DNA from: Dokdonella_A sp036518555
GTDB taxonomy: Bacteria > Pseudomonadota > Gammaproteobacteria > Xanthomonadales > Rhodanobacteraceae
Length of the DNA stretch: 64,000 nt
Assembly: GCF_036518555.1 (NCBI RefSeq)
Contig: NZ_DATDMY010000132.1
Location: 22,424 to 86,423, forward strand
Direction of reading: 5' to 3'
Every line of letters begins with the position of its first letter. The first letter of the stretch is position 1. Of this stretch, positions 9,347 to 16,916 are shown in pieces. The position numbers were made by a program, and so were the translations under genes. The notes under the pieces were generated by a model. The model had not been told where the DNA came from. It worked only from the letters and a program-made list of their open reading frames with translations, and made no database searches.

Positions 9347-9730
9347 TCAGCCGTCTTCGTCGTCGACCGCCGCATCCGGAGGCGCGACGCCGCCGAGCCG
9401 GGTCAGTTCCTGTTCGAGGATCGCGAGCTTCTGGGTCAGGCGACGGATCCGGCGTTCCTGCTTCGAGCGGTCGATGTCGAGCTTGAGCAGGCGGATGAGC
9501 ACGAGGGACAGGCCGATGATGATCGGCAGCACCGGCGCATAGAAGATGCCGGTCTGGTGGCCGAGCCAGACCACGATGCCGGGGAACACGCCGAGCACGA
9601 ACGTCGCCGCGGCGATCACGAACCACCACACGGCGTACGGACCGTGCAGGTGGTCGCGGCGCACGAGGAAGAGGATCGCGCCCGCGAGGGCGACGCCGAG
9701 GATCGCCGATGTGATCTGGCCGGTCAGCAT
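9347..9730 (-). CDS. DUF2304 small membrane protein
   Basis: 127 aa: three hydrophobic helices (about 5-23, 32-54, 64-83), then a charged heptad-rich C-terminal segment (RRIRRLTQKLAILEQEL) likely to be a coiled coil. DUF2304 proteins are routinely found next to GT2 glycosyltransferases, where they may act as membrane subunits. Here it overlaps the upstream GT2 by 7 bp and abuts the downstream GT4, supporting a three-gene glycan unit. Confidence 0.82.
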   Translation of the reverse strand: MLTGQITSAILGVALAGAILFLVRRDHLHGPYAVWWFVIAAATFVLGVFPGIVVWLGHQTGIFYAPVLPIIIGLSLVLIRLLKLDIDRSKQERRIRRLTQKLAILEQELTRLGGVAPPDAAVDDEDG

Positions 9731-10467
9731 GCGGTGCAGCGTTCCTGCAAGGGCTTCTCCTTGCGGCGTCCGGCATCGATCTGCGCCAGGCAGAGCACGG
9801 TCGTGTGCATCATGTACCGCGCGACGACGGGCCAGGAGGCGAATACGCGCGAATGGCCTTCGCGGCGAGGCAGCATCGGCACCGGCGTCTCCTCGATGCG
9901 CAGGCCGTTCTTCGCGAGCAGCATGAGCACGCCGACGTCCTGGTAGTCGAGCAGGCTGGCTTCGGGCCCGGCGAGGATCGCCATCGCCCGGGCATCATAC
10001 AGGCGCAGGCCGGACGTGAAGTCGGCCAGCCGCAGCCCGGTGAGTGCCCGCAGGTACAGCCAGGCGACGCGCTTGGCGCGGCTCAGGCGATCGATGCAGG
10101 TGCCGATGACGATGTTTGCGGCGGTGCGTTGCTGCGCCTCGAACAGCGCGGGCAGCGACGCCGGCTCGTGCTGGCCGTCGGCATCGAGCGTGATGACGCC
10201 GGCGTAGCCATTGCGTCGTGCATAGCGGATCCCGGTCTGGGTCGCTCCCCAGGCACCGAGCCCGAAGGTCAGGCGCAGCGACTCCGCGCCGGCTGCACGC
10301 GCGGCCTGGCCGGTCCGGTCACGACTCGCGTCGTCCACGACGAGCACCGCGCAGCCGAGTGCCTCGCGTACGCCGGCCACAACCGCACCGACGGTGGCCG
10401 CCTCGTCGCGTGCGGGGATCACCGCCAGGCAATCGGCGGCACGGAGGGCGGGCGGGCGAGCGGTCAC
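9724..10467 (-). CDS. GT2-family glycosyltransferase (dolichyl-phosphate-mannose-synthase-like)
   Basis: 247 aa, GT-A fold. CLAVIPARDEAATV opens the nucleotide-sugar site, VVDDASRDRT follows, and LDADGQHEP holds the metal-binding acidic residues. It resembles enzymes that load a sugar on polyprenyl phosphate. I see no C-terminal membrane helices, so the DUF2304 neighbour may provide membrane attachment. The start is GTG at 10467. It is first in the minus-strand set GT2-DUF2304-GT4. Confidence 0.85.
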   Translation of the reverse strand: MTARPPALRAADCLAVIPARDEAATVGAVVAGVREALGCAVLVVDDASRDRTGQAARAAGAESLRLTFGLGAWGATQTGIRYARRNGYAGVITLDADGQHEPASLPALFEAQQRTAANIVIGTCIDRLSRAKRVAWLYLRALTGLRLADFTSGLRLYDARAMAILAGPEASLLDYQDVGVLMLLAKNGLRIEETPVPMLPRREGHSRVFASWPVVARYMMHTTVLCLAQIDAGRRKEKPLQERCTAC

Positions 10468-10766
10468 GGAAACCGGGTGCAGCAGAGGGGACGGCGATTC
10501 TGCGCATCGTGCCTGGCGAGGTCAACGCCGACCGGTGGGCTAGCGCGGTCCCTGGAGCGCGGGCCGGAGCCGGACGTGATCTCTTTCGAGGGGGCCTTCC
10601 GTATATAAGTCCGGCAGGCCGCCGTAGCGTGTCCGGTTTCCCTCCGCTCGTGCGTCATTGAGCTGCGTGGGCTGGAGGCGATGCGCCGCCGGCCGGGTCC
10701 GGACCCCCGAAATCGGGGTGTCCGTCTCGAAACTGGATGGTCGGCCAGGCCCACGCTCGGTTCGTG
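10468..10766. other. Non-coding divergent region
   Basis: This is the left part of a 412-bp gap between the divergent glycan genes and the secreted-protein operon. The only notable signal is the AT-rich island TATATAAG at 10602-10609, usable as a -10 on either strand but without a matching -35. I see no gene in it. Confidence 0.5.
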
Positions 10767-10795
10767 TTGACACGGTGTTAAGACTTCACTATCGT
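10767..10795 (+). promoter_or_regulatory. Sigma-70 promoter of the secreted-protein operon
   Basis: Consensus -35 TTGACA (10767-10772), a 17-bp spacer, and -10 TATCGT (10790-10795). It lies 84 bp upstream of the ATG at 10880 and is the best promoter match in the window, which suggests strong expression. Confidence 0.75.
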
Positions 10796-10879
10796 CCGCG
10801 CGGATCGGGCTTGGTTGACCACTAAACCAATGGGGACGGGAGTAATCCACTCCGCCCGAGACACTCTGGGAGATTTTCC

Positions 10880-11638
10880 ATGAATGCAAAGATGAAAGTC
10901 CTGTCGATCGCTCTCGTTGGCCTCTGCGGTTTCGCGGGTAGCGCGATGGCGGCCTGCCCGGCCGGTCCGACCACGGCCGAAGGTGGCGCGTGGACGAGCA
11001 AGTCGGTTCTGCCTCCGTCGACCTCGACGCTCGCCGTCACCACCCCGGGTCTCGACGCGACCGAGTGCGCGCTGAGCTCGTCGCTCGGCCCGAGCACGAC
11101 CGCTTCGGCGTTCGTTCGTTACAACCATGCGGCTTCCGAGCCGAACTACCGCTTCCAGTTCCTCGTCGACACGACCGCCCTGTCGAGCTTCAGCGCGACG
11201 GACAACGTGGTCGTGTTCCAGGCGCCGGCGACGACGGCTGCGAACGGCTTCAACCGCCTCCTCCGCGTCTCGCTCGTCGCGGGCCCGGCCGGTGCGAAGC
11301 GCGTGCGCTTCATCGCGCAGTGCGGCACGGGCACGTTCTCGTGCGGCCAGACGTTCGCGACCGACCTGATCGCCGGCGTCAACCGCATTGAAGGCAAGCT
11401 CACCGTCGGTGCAGGTGCTGCCGGTCAGCTCGACTACTGGGTCAATGCGGCAGCGGGCACGACGGAGCCGGCCGCTTCCGGTACGATCGCGAACCTCGAC
11501 AACGCGGCGTGGGGCGGCGTGTCCGCCGCTTCGCTGGGCCTGACGGCGCCGAGCGCGGCGTACAAGACCAACCACCCGACGCAAGTCGTGAAGTTCGACC
11601 GTTTCGATTCCCGCCGCCAGACCTACATCGGCAGCTGA
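10880..11638 (+). CDS. Secreted protein of unknown function
   Basis: 252 aa. A clear signal peptide is probably cut after MAA or AMA near residue 24 (MKVLSIALVGLCGFAGSAMA). The mature part is Ala/Thr/Ser-rich and predicted beta, with four cysteines (after AAC, TEC, AQC and FSC) likely to form disulfides; VRYNHAASEPNYRFQFLVD and LDYWVN recall sandwich or lectin-like folds, but no family is identified. GGGAGA precedes the ATG by about 7 bp. The next gene starts 43 bp downstream before any terminator, so the two are co-transcribed from the TTGACA promoter. Confidence 0.75.
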   Translation: MNAKMKVLSIALVGLCGFAGSAMAACPAGPTTAEGGAWTSKSVLPPSTSTLAVTTPGLDATECALSSSLGPSTTASAFVRYNHAASEPNYRFQFLVDTTALSSFSATDNVVVFQAPATTAANGFNRLLRVSLVAGPAGAKRVRFIAQCGTGTFSCGQTFATDLIAGVNRIEGKLTVGAGAAGQLDYWVNAAAGTTEPAASGTIANLDNAAWGGVSAASLGLTAPSAAYKTNHPTQVVKFDRFDSRRQTYIGS

Positions 11639-11681
11639 TTTCGTAACCCAGCTTTAAATAATCGAATAGGAGTGACGATAC

Positions 11682-12188
11682 ATGAAGCGTAATCTGCTCT
11701 GTGGTGCGACCGCCCTGGCGGCGCTGTTCAGCATGTCCGCCGGTGCACAGACCTGCGCGTCGCCGGATACGAGCTGGCATCCGGATGCGGCGGGCACCCC
11801 GGCGTTGTCGGGTACGACCTGCGGACACGAGGCCGGCATCATCAGCGTGTGTCAGGGTGCTGGCGGCGCGCCGGCTGCGGCCTACGTCGCGCAGGTCACG
11901 ATCGCCGACGCTCCGGGCGGCTCGTTCACGAACATCGACTTCACCGGCGGCGCCGGTTACGCGATCAGCGCGTACCTCGTCCCGACGTCGAGCGGCTGCA
12001 ATGCCGACGCGGCGTGCACGACGGTCGGTGATGCGACGACGAACATGCTGCACGGCGACATCCCGGCCGGTTCGTACTTCCTGATCATCACCGGCGCTGA
12101 CTTCGACGCGCCGGGCGCTTGCGGCCCGTTCACGGCTGCTGCGGACGGCACGCTGCCGGTGACCCTGCAGAGCTTCACGGTGGGCTGA
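11682..12188 (+). CDS. Secreted six-cysteine protein, paralog 1 of 3
   Basis: 168 aa. The signal peptide ends near SAGA/QTCASP (about residue 22). The mature protein has six cysteines and the blocks TTCGHEAGIISVCQGA, FTNIDFTGGAGY, NMLHGDIPAGSYFLIITG and ACGPFTAAADG. The last third (GDIPxGxYxLIITGxD) resembles bacterial pre-peptidase C-terminal (PPC) beta-sandwich domains; that assignment is inference. Near-identical block order occurs in the genes at 14934 and 15484. GGAG stands 9 bp before the ATG. A strong terminator follows within 30 bp, closing the two-gene operon. Confidence 0.78.
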   Translation: MKRNLLCGATALAALFSMSAGAQTCASPDTSWHPDAAGTPALSGTTCGHEAGIISVCQGAGGAPAAAYVAQVTIADAPGGSFTNIDFTGGAGYAISAYLVPTSSGCNADAACTTVGDATTNMLHGDIPAGSYFLIITGADFDAPGACGPFTAAADGTLPVTLQSFTVG

Positions 12189-12213
12189 TCGCCGACCGGC
12201 GTTGAGTGATTCG

Positions 12214-12244
12214 ACCCACCTGCGGCAACGCAGGTGGGTTTTTT
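12214..12244 (+). terminator. Rho-independent terminator
   Basis: Perfect 10-bp stem ACCCACCTGC / GCAGGTGGGT with a 6-nt loop, running into six T residues. It ends the unit containing the genes at 10880 and 11682. Confidence 0.95.
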
Positions 12245-12267
12245 ATTGGACGTGATTCCCAAAGGCC

Positions 12268-13653
12268 ATGCTGATCCTGACGCCCTTTTTCCTGTCCGTG
12301 CTCGCCGCGGCAACGAGTTCGCCGACGTCCCACCTCGTGATCGAGCCGTGCCTCGCTGGCGAGCGCCAGCAGTTCGAAACCGTGCCATGCGAGATTGCGC
12401 TGCGCAATTCCGGCGACAAGCCGGTCCACATCACCGACGCGCGTTCGGTCTTCGAGTGGGATTCGATCGATCCGAAGGTGACGGTGCCCGCACATGGTGC
12501 GGCCTACCTGAAGGCCACCATCGCGACGCGCGATGCTGTGGGATTCAGCAAACATTCGTTCCGGATCACGACCGATGAACCGGGTGTGCTCTCGCAACGG
12601 GGCGCGAGTGTCCATGTATTCGTCTCGACCGTGCTCGACCAGGCCGCACCCGCGCTCGATTTCGGCGCGGTGAAGCTCAGCGCAGGTCCGGTCAGCAAGG
12701 AGATCGCCCTAAGCAGTCGCGAAGTCCCGGACTTCCGCATCCTCGGGATTGCGTCGAAACCCGACTACGTCGATGCCGTGGTCGGTACCGACGGCAAGAC
12801 ACTGCGTGCGTCGATCAGCAAGAATGCCCCCTGGGGCCTCGTGCACGACAAGATCAAGCTCAAGATCAATGCACCGCAGCAGCCGGAAGCATGGGTCACG
12901 GTCGATGCGAACGTCATCGGCGAGATCGCGGCCAACGGCAATCCCTTCGCGTTCGGGCTCATGAGAACCAATGCGAAGAACGAATTCCTCATCCGCCTCA
13001 CGAGCGAATCGGGCAAGGACTTCAAGATCGGCAGCGCGAAGCCCGATCATTTCGAGGGCAAGGTCGACGTGGTGCCCTGTACTCCGGAGGCGGCGGGTTG
13101 CCGGATGCTGCATGTACTCGTTTCGAACGAGCAGCAGCAGGGCCGTCTGCAGGGGAAGATCCTCGTCGATCTGCCGGAGTTCAAGCGGGTGCTGCCGGTC
13201 GATGTCGTCGGCATGCTGCTGGCACCTGAAGTGAAAGTGCACGATCTCAACAAGGAGCTCGAGAAGGCGACCGACACCGGAGGCGCGTCGCAGGCATCCG
13301 CTACCGTCCCCGGCAACTCGATCGACCTGAAGCAGGCGATCAGCCGAACTGCCGCGGCCGCGGAAACCGCGGCACCACCGGGCGATGGCCCGCTCCTTCG
13401 CTGGGCAGTCGCGAACGACGGCTCTGTCTACGGGTACATCATCTATCGAGCGGACGACGAGCACGGACCTTTCCTGCGCGTCAACAAGGAGCTGATTCGC
13501 GCCGGCGGCGGTTCGCCGAAGGAGGGCGTGCAGTACCAGTGGCGGGACGACTCGGCCGTCTCCGGCCACACCTACTGGTACCAGATCGGCATGGTCAAGA
13601 ACAACGGCGAGAAGCAGCCGCTCAGCGGCGCGCAGAAGGTTACGGCCAAGTAG
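12268..13653 (+). CDS. DUF1573-like (ASH/HYDIN-type) protein with C-terminal FN3-like segment
   Basis: 461 aa. A short hydrophobic N-terminus (LILTPFFLSVLAAAT) could be a signal peptide. Two or three immunoglobulin-like segments follow; FETVPCEIALRNSGDKPVHITD and later LDFGAVKLSAGPVSKEI are typical of DUF1573/ASH domains, with repeats to about residue 320. A low-complexity linker (about 330-375) leads to a C-terminal segment with SVYGYIIYRADDEHGPFLRV and YWYQIGMV, which looks like a fibronectin type III domain. Export is likely; function unknown. It sits 24 bp after the terminator, so it needs its own promoter, which I could not pick out. An 11-bp hairpin follows. Confidence 0.7.
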   Translation: MLILTPFFLSVLAAATSSPTSHLVIEPCLAGERQQFETVPCEIALRNSGDKPVHITDARSVFEWDSIDPKVTVPAHGAAYLKATIATRDAVGFSKHSFRITTDEPGVLSQRGASVHVFVSTVLDQAAPALDFGAVKLSAGPVSKEIALSSREVPDFRILGIASKPDYVDAVVGTDGKTLRASISKNAPWGLVHDKIKLKINAPQQPEAWVTVDANVIGEIAANGNPFAFGLMRTNAKNEFLIRLTSESGKDFKIGSAKPDHFEGKVDVVPCTPEAAGCRMLHVLVSNEQQQGRLQGKILVDLPEFKRVLPVDVVGMLLAPEVKVHDLNKELEKATDTGGASQASATVPGNSIDLKQAISRTAAAAETAAPPGDGPLLRWAVANDGSVYGYIIYRADDEHGPFLRVNKELIRAGGGSPKEGVQYQWRDDSAVSGHTYWYQIGMVKNNGEKQPLSGAQKVTAK

Positions 13654-13671
13654 CCCGCCGTCCGGCCCGCA

Positions 13672-13700
13672 TGCCGCGCAGGATCCCAACCTGCGCGGCA
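13672..13700 (+). terminator. Stem-loop after the DUF1573-like gene
   Basis: Perfect 11-bp stem TGCCGCGCAGG / CCTGCGCGGCA with a 7-nt loop, 18 bp after the stop. No T-run follows, so termination would have to be weak or factor-dependent; it could also stabilise the mRNA 3' end. Confidence 0.4.
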
Positions 13701-14204
13701 GGTGCGCGCGCTGCAACGCTCCAAGCCTTCGCAGCCGCCCCCTCGTGCCCGCGTGACGCCGACGAGCCTTGCGCGCGGCATTCTTTCAGTCGGGCACGTA
13801 CGCCTTCGTGCGAGCGGCCATCGTAGTCGCGCGAGGATGAGGGCGTAGCGTCTCGCGTCGTGCGCCGGCTGGCCACGCGTGCGGGCACAGTCACATTCTT
13901 CCCCCACTTCACCAGGCCGCGGAGGCATGGCGCCTTGACGGCTGCCGCCGCGGCTCGGCGGCGCGCGCCCGCGACACGCTTGCCGTCGACGCGACGAAAC
14001 CGCTGTTGCAATTCCTCGCGCGCCCGGATCCGCAGGCCGGCGCGCTGCGACGATCGCGCCGACGGGGCGCCCTCTCTTCGATGCGGCGACGACGATCGGC
14101 GCAGGACCCGCGCCGCACGCGCACCGGCGGTTGCGCCGCTCGAGGCTGCCGCACCGGGCGGGGAGGAGCTGCGGTATCTCTCCTCGCACCCGGAGAAAGC
14201 AGAC
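13701..14204. other. Decayed intergenic stretch without an identifiable gene
   Basis: About 500 bp that keeps high GC and coding-like texture, but every frame is short or Arg-rich and without recognisable motifs. Two short in-frame snippets (DTLAVDATKPLLQFLARPDPQ and FDAATTIGAGPAPHAH) look like remnants of protein-coding sequence and could come from the Rhs-type gene whose clearer remains begin near 14215. I see no RNA gene or promoter in it. Confidence 0.4.
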
Positions 14205-14214
14205 AGCGTTCTAC

Positions 14215-14611
14215 ACGACCAACGACTGGGTCGACTACCAGCACTTTCCATTCACATCGTCGATGCCGGTTCGTCTCAACGATGGCGCAGAACAATCCTG
14301 GCTCGCTCGGCGCGCGATCGTGGGCGTACGGTTACGAGTACGCGGTCTACAACCACGTCGGCCGCGGCTTCCAGGGATTTGGCAAGATCATCCAGACGCA
14401 GATCGCGCCGGGTTCGTACCAGCCGCTGCAGATCGCGACGACGTACGCGCAGAAGTTCCCGCTCGCGGGCCAGATGCTCGAGCGCAGGGTCGGCATCCCG
14501 CCGGCGGTGGGCACGGGCGTCCTCACGCCGATCTCGATCGAGACGAACACGTGGTCGTGTTACGCCGCGGAGACCAGCAGCAATCCGCTGCCGCGCACGG
14601 GGTCGTGCGCG
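14215..14611 (+). pseudogene. Fragment of an Rhs/YD-repeat (SpvB/TcdB-like) protein
   Basis: A frame running through this stretch reads GYEYAVYNHVGRGFQGF followed by TTYAQKFPLAGQM. A Tyr-rich stretch, GRGFQGF and QKFPL in this order are typical of the core of large Rhs/SpvB-TcdB-type surface or toxin proteins, usually over 1,000 residues. Only about 100 residues survive. Upstream, NDWVDYQHFPF lies in another frame, pointing to a frameshift. The piece runs without a stop into an IS3-type transposase tail at 14612. It is a remnant, not a working toxin gene. Confidence 0.55.
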
Positions 14612-14764
14612 ATGAAGGAGCAATGCGTGCATCGCCACCGCTTCGAGAGCCAGCAGCATGCCATGCGCGTGATCGGCGACTGGATCGGGTTCTACAACAG
14701 ACGGCGCCCGCACCAGGCATTGGGAGTGGATACGCCGGACGAGGCATTCAAATTGGCAGCGTAA
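14612..14764 (+). pseudogene. IS3-type transposase, C-terminal fragment
   Basis: The last 50 codons of an integrase-core transposase: KEQCVHRHRFESQQHA, then VIGDWIGFYNRRRPHQALG and DEAFKLAA before TAA. The YNRRRPHQALG block follows the catalytic Glu of the DDE core in IS3-like OrfB proteins. The DDE residues themselves are missing, and the frame continues upstream into Rhs-like sequence, so an IS inserted and was then mostly deleted. No inverted terminal repeat was found. Confidence 0.8.
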
Positions 14765-14933
14765 CCTGAGCAGAAACCGCTGGGTCATTACATGCTCGGC
14801 AACTCGCTCTCGAAATCCGGCTACAGCACGACGCGGCGAACGCCTATCGCTACGCCAAAAAGGGAGCCGGTAGCAGTGGCCATGCGGCACATGATAAATT
14901 GCTGCGTCGGGGACACGTCCACGGAGAACGCCC
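14765..14933 (+). other. Gap before secreted paralog 2
   Basis: Short remnant-like sequence; one frame reads LQHDAANAYRYAKKG, which may be another coding remnant. GATAAA at 14894-14899 could act as a -10 for the gene at 14934 but has no clear -35. GGAGAA stands 7 bp before that ATG. Confidence 0.3.
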
Positions 14934-15437
14934 ATGATCGCGCGCATCGCTGCACTGTTGGTTGCGTTGCTTGTCGGGGTCTGCGCGCTGCCTGTAGCGG
15001 CCCAGACGTGCGCCTCGCCTGAGGTATGGCACGTGTTCCCCGGCGGCACTCCGCCGCTGACGGGCACGACCTGCGGACACGAGACCGGTATCATCAGCGT
15101 CTGCCAGGGCGCGGGCAGCGCGCCCGCGCAGGCGTTCGTCGTCGGTGGCCTGACGGTGACCGCGGATGCGCCGTTCACGCAGATCGATTTCACCGGTGGT
15201 GGGGGCTATACGCTCTCTGCGTATCTCGTTCCGCAATCATCAGGATGCAATGCGGACGCTGCGTGCACGACCGTCGGCGATGGTTCGACCAACATGCTCC
15301 ACGGCGACATTCCGCCAGGTACGTACTACCTCATCATCACCGGTGCGGATTTCGATCCACCCAACGCCTGCGGTCCGTTCACGGCCAGCGCCGATGGTCC
15401 GCTGCCGGTGACGTTGCTGGGTTTCAGCGTCGACTGA
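14934..15437 (+). CDS. Secreted six-cysteine protein, paralog 2 of 3
   Basis: 167 aa. The signal peptide ends at ALPVAA/QTCASP (about residue 23). It shares block order and cysteines with the gene at 11682: TTCGHETGIISVCQGAGSAP, QIDFTGGGGY, SGCNADAACTTVGDGSTNML, PGTYYLIITGADFDPPNACG. These blocks look closer to paralog 3 than to paralog 1, consistent with the adjacent pair arising by a later duplication. Probably periplasmic or extracellular with three disulfides; no catalytic motif is visible. It lies directly right of the Rhs/IS remnant. Confidence 0.78.
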   Translation: MIARIAALLVALLVGVCALPVAAQTCASPEVWHVFPGGTPPLTGTTCGHETGIISVCQGAGSAPAQAFVVGGLTVTADAPFTQIDFTGGGGYTLSAYLVPQSSGCNADAACTTVGDGSTNMLHGDIPPGTYYLIITGADFDPPNACGPFTASADGPLPVTLLGFSVD

Positions 15438-15483
15438 CACACGAAAGTCTGCGGGCGGCTTTTCCTCGAAGCGGAGATACTCG

Positions 15484-15978
15484 ATGAATCCGTACAAGAC
15501 CCTGATGGCGGCGAGCGCGATGGTTGCGTTGGCTGCGTCATCCGCGAACGCGCAGACCTGCGCGGATCCTCTGGTATGGACCTTTCCCTCGAATTCGCCG
15601 CCGCTGACGGGCACGACCTGCGGACACGAAACCGGCATCATCAGCGTCTGCCAGGGTGCGGACAGCGCGCCGGGACAGGCATTCATCGCGTCGATCACCG
15701 TCACGGCCCAAGGCACGTTCACGGACATCGATTTCACCGGTGGCGCGGGCTACGTGCTGTCCGCGTACCTCGTGCCGCAGGCGGCGGGCTGCAATGCCGA
15801 CGGTCCCTGCACGACGGTCGGTGACGCGAGCACGAACATGCTCCATGGCGACATACCGCCCGGGGCCTACTACCTGATCATCACGGGCGCGGATTTCGAC
15901 CCTCCGAATGCCTGCGGTCCCTTTACGGCGGCGGCAAACGGCACTCCCGTGTCGCTGCAAGCCTTCAGCATCGACTGA
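15484..15978 (+). CDS. Secreted six-cysteine protein, paralog 3 of 3
   Basis: 164 aa. The signal peptide ends at SSANA/QTCADP (about residue 23). The same blocks occur: TTCGHETGIISVCQGADSAP, DIDFTGGAGY, GCNADGPCTTVGDASTNMLH, PGAYYLIITGADFDPPNACG. GGAGA precedes the ATG by about 7 bp. It starts 47 bp after paralog 2, so the pair is probably co-transcribed. lpxH faces it on the other strand; no terminator hairpin is obvious in the 46-bp gap. Function unknown; the repetition suggests a dosage or binding role rather than an essential enzyme. Confidence 0.78.
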   Translation: MNPYKTLMAASAMVALAASSANAQTCADPLVWTFPSNSPPLTGTTCGHETGIISVCQGADSAPGQAFIASITVTAQGTFTDIDFTGGAGYVLSAYLVPQAAGCNADGPCTTVGDASTNMLHGDIPPGAYYLIITGADFDPPNACGPFTAAANGTPVSLQAFSID

Positions 15979-16024
15979 TACGGGCGCGTCCGCGATCCCC
16001 GCGCGCGGGGCCGCACTCGCCGCT

Positions 16025-16744
16025 TCAGCCGAGGCGGCTCAGCGAGGTTTCACCGCTGCGGCAGCGCAATACGCTGCCGTGTTCGTACCAGTCGCCGAGC
16101 ACGATGCGCTCGGCGGGCTGGCCGTCGAGTTCGAGCCGATGCTGCGCCGGTCGGTGCGTATGGCCGTGGATGAGGCGGCGCACACCGTGCGCGCGCAAGG
16201 TCGCTGCGACCGCGTCCGCGTTGACGTCGGTGATCGCGTCGTCCACCGAGCGCGTGTAGCGCTGGCTCTCCGCGCGCGCCTGCGCCGCGAACGCGCGGCG
16301 TTCGGCGAGTGGCCGCGCGAGGAACGCGCGTTGCCAGGCGGGCGTGTGCGATTGCGCGCGGAACGCCTGGTACGGCGCATCGTCGGTGCAGAGCGTGTCG
16401 CCGTGCATGAGCAGCACGCGCTCGCCTTCGATGTCGACCACGCTGCCGTCGGGCAGCAAGGTCATGCGTGCGCGTCGCGCATACGCGTCGCCGAGCAGGA
16501 AGTCGCGGTTGCCGTGGATGAAGAAGGTCGGCACGCCGCTCGCGTGCAGGCGTGCGAGCGCCGTGGCGACCTGATCGGCCGTCTCGTCGCTCGCATCGTC
16601 GCCGATCCACGCCTCGAACAGGTCGCCGAGGATGAACAGCGCGCCCGCCTGCGACGCTTCATCGCGCACGAACTCGACGAATAGTCGCGTGATGTGCGGC
16701 CGACTCGAATCGAGGTGCAGATCGGAAACGAACAGGATCGTCAC
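16025..16744 (-). CDS. lpxH: UDP-2,3-diacylglucosamine diphosphatase
   Basis: Peripheral inner-membrane Mn-dependent hydrolase that forms lipid X in lipid A synthesis. 239 aa, normal length. Calcineurin-like phosphoesterase motifs appear in order: FVSDLHL, LGDLFEAWIGDD, HGNRDFL, MHGDTLC and HGHTHRP. The start MTILFVSDLHL matches other LpxH proteins. The cyclophilin gene lies upstream on the same strand; that order is common in gammaproteobacteria. Confidence 0.95.
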   Translation of the reverse strand: MTILFVSDLHLDSSRPHITRLFVEFVRDEASQAGALFILGDLFEAWIGDDASDETADQVATALARLHASGVPTFFIHGNRDFLLGDAYARRARMTLLPDGSVVDIEGERVLLMHGDTLCTDDAPYQAFRAQSHTPAWQRAFLARPLAERRAFAAQARAESQRYTRSVDDAITDVNADAVAATLRAHGVRRLIHGHTHRPAQHRLELDGQPAERIVLGDWYEHGSVLRCRSGETSLSRLG

Positions 16745-16916
16745 GTCACCCCCGCGCGCCCTTCGCGATCATCCGTGCCGGGCGCGCGGGTGTCGCGTTC
16801 CATCATCGGCCAGTCGACGCAGCGGCATGCGATGGCGGTCGCCCGTACGCATGAGCAGCGTGCGCGGCTCTCGTCGCGCACGCCGCTCGGAATCGCGGAC
16901 CTCGCCACGACGAGGC

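Noticed and set aside
7086..9776. 896-codon minus-strand frame over the glycan locus
   Set aside because: Arg/Ala-rich shadow; GT4, DUF2304 and the polytopic protein explain the DNA in other frames.
13860..14615. 251-codon plus-strand frame in the decayed region
   Set aside because: Ser/Arg-rich without motifs; the Rhs and transposase signals lie in a different frame.
14215..14764. Functional Rhs toxin or active insertion sequence
   Set aside because: Only about 100 Rhs-like residues and 50 transposase residues remain; catalytic DDE residues, terminal repeats and a toxin domain are missing.
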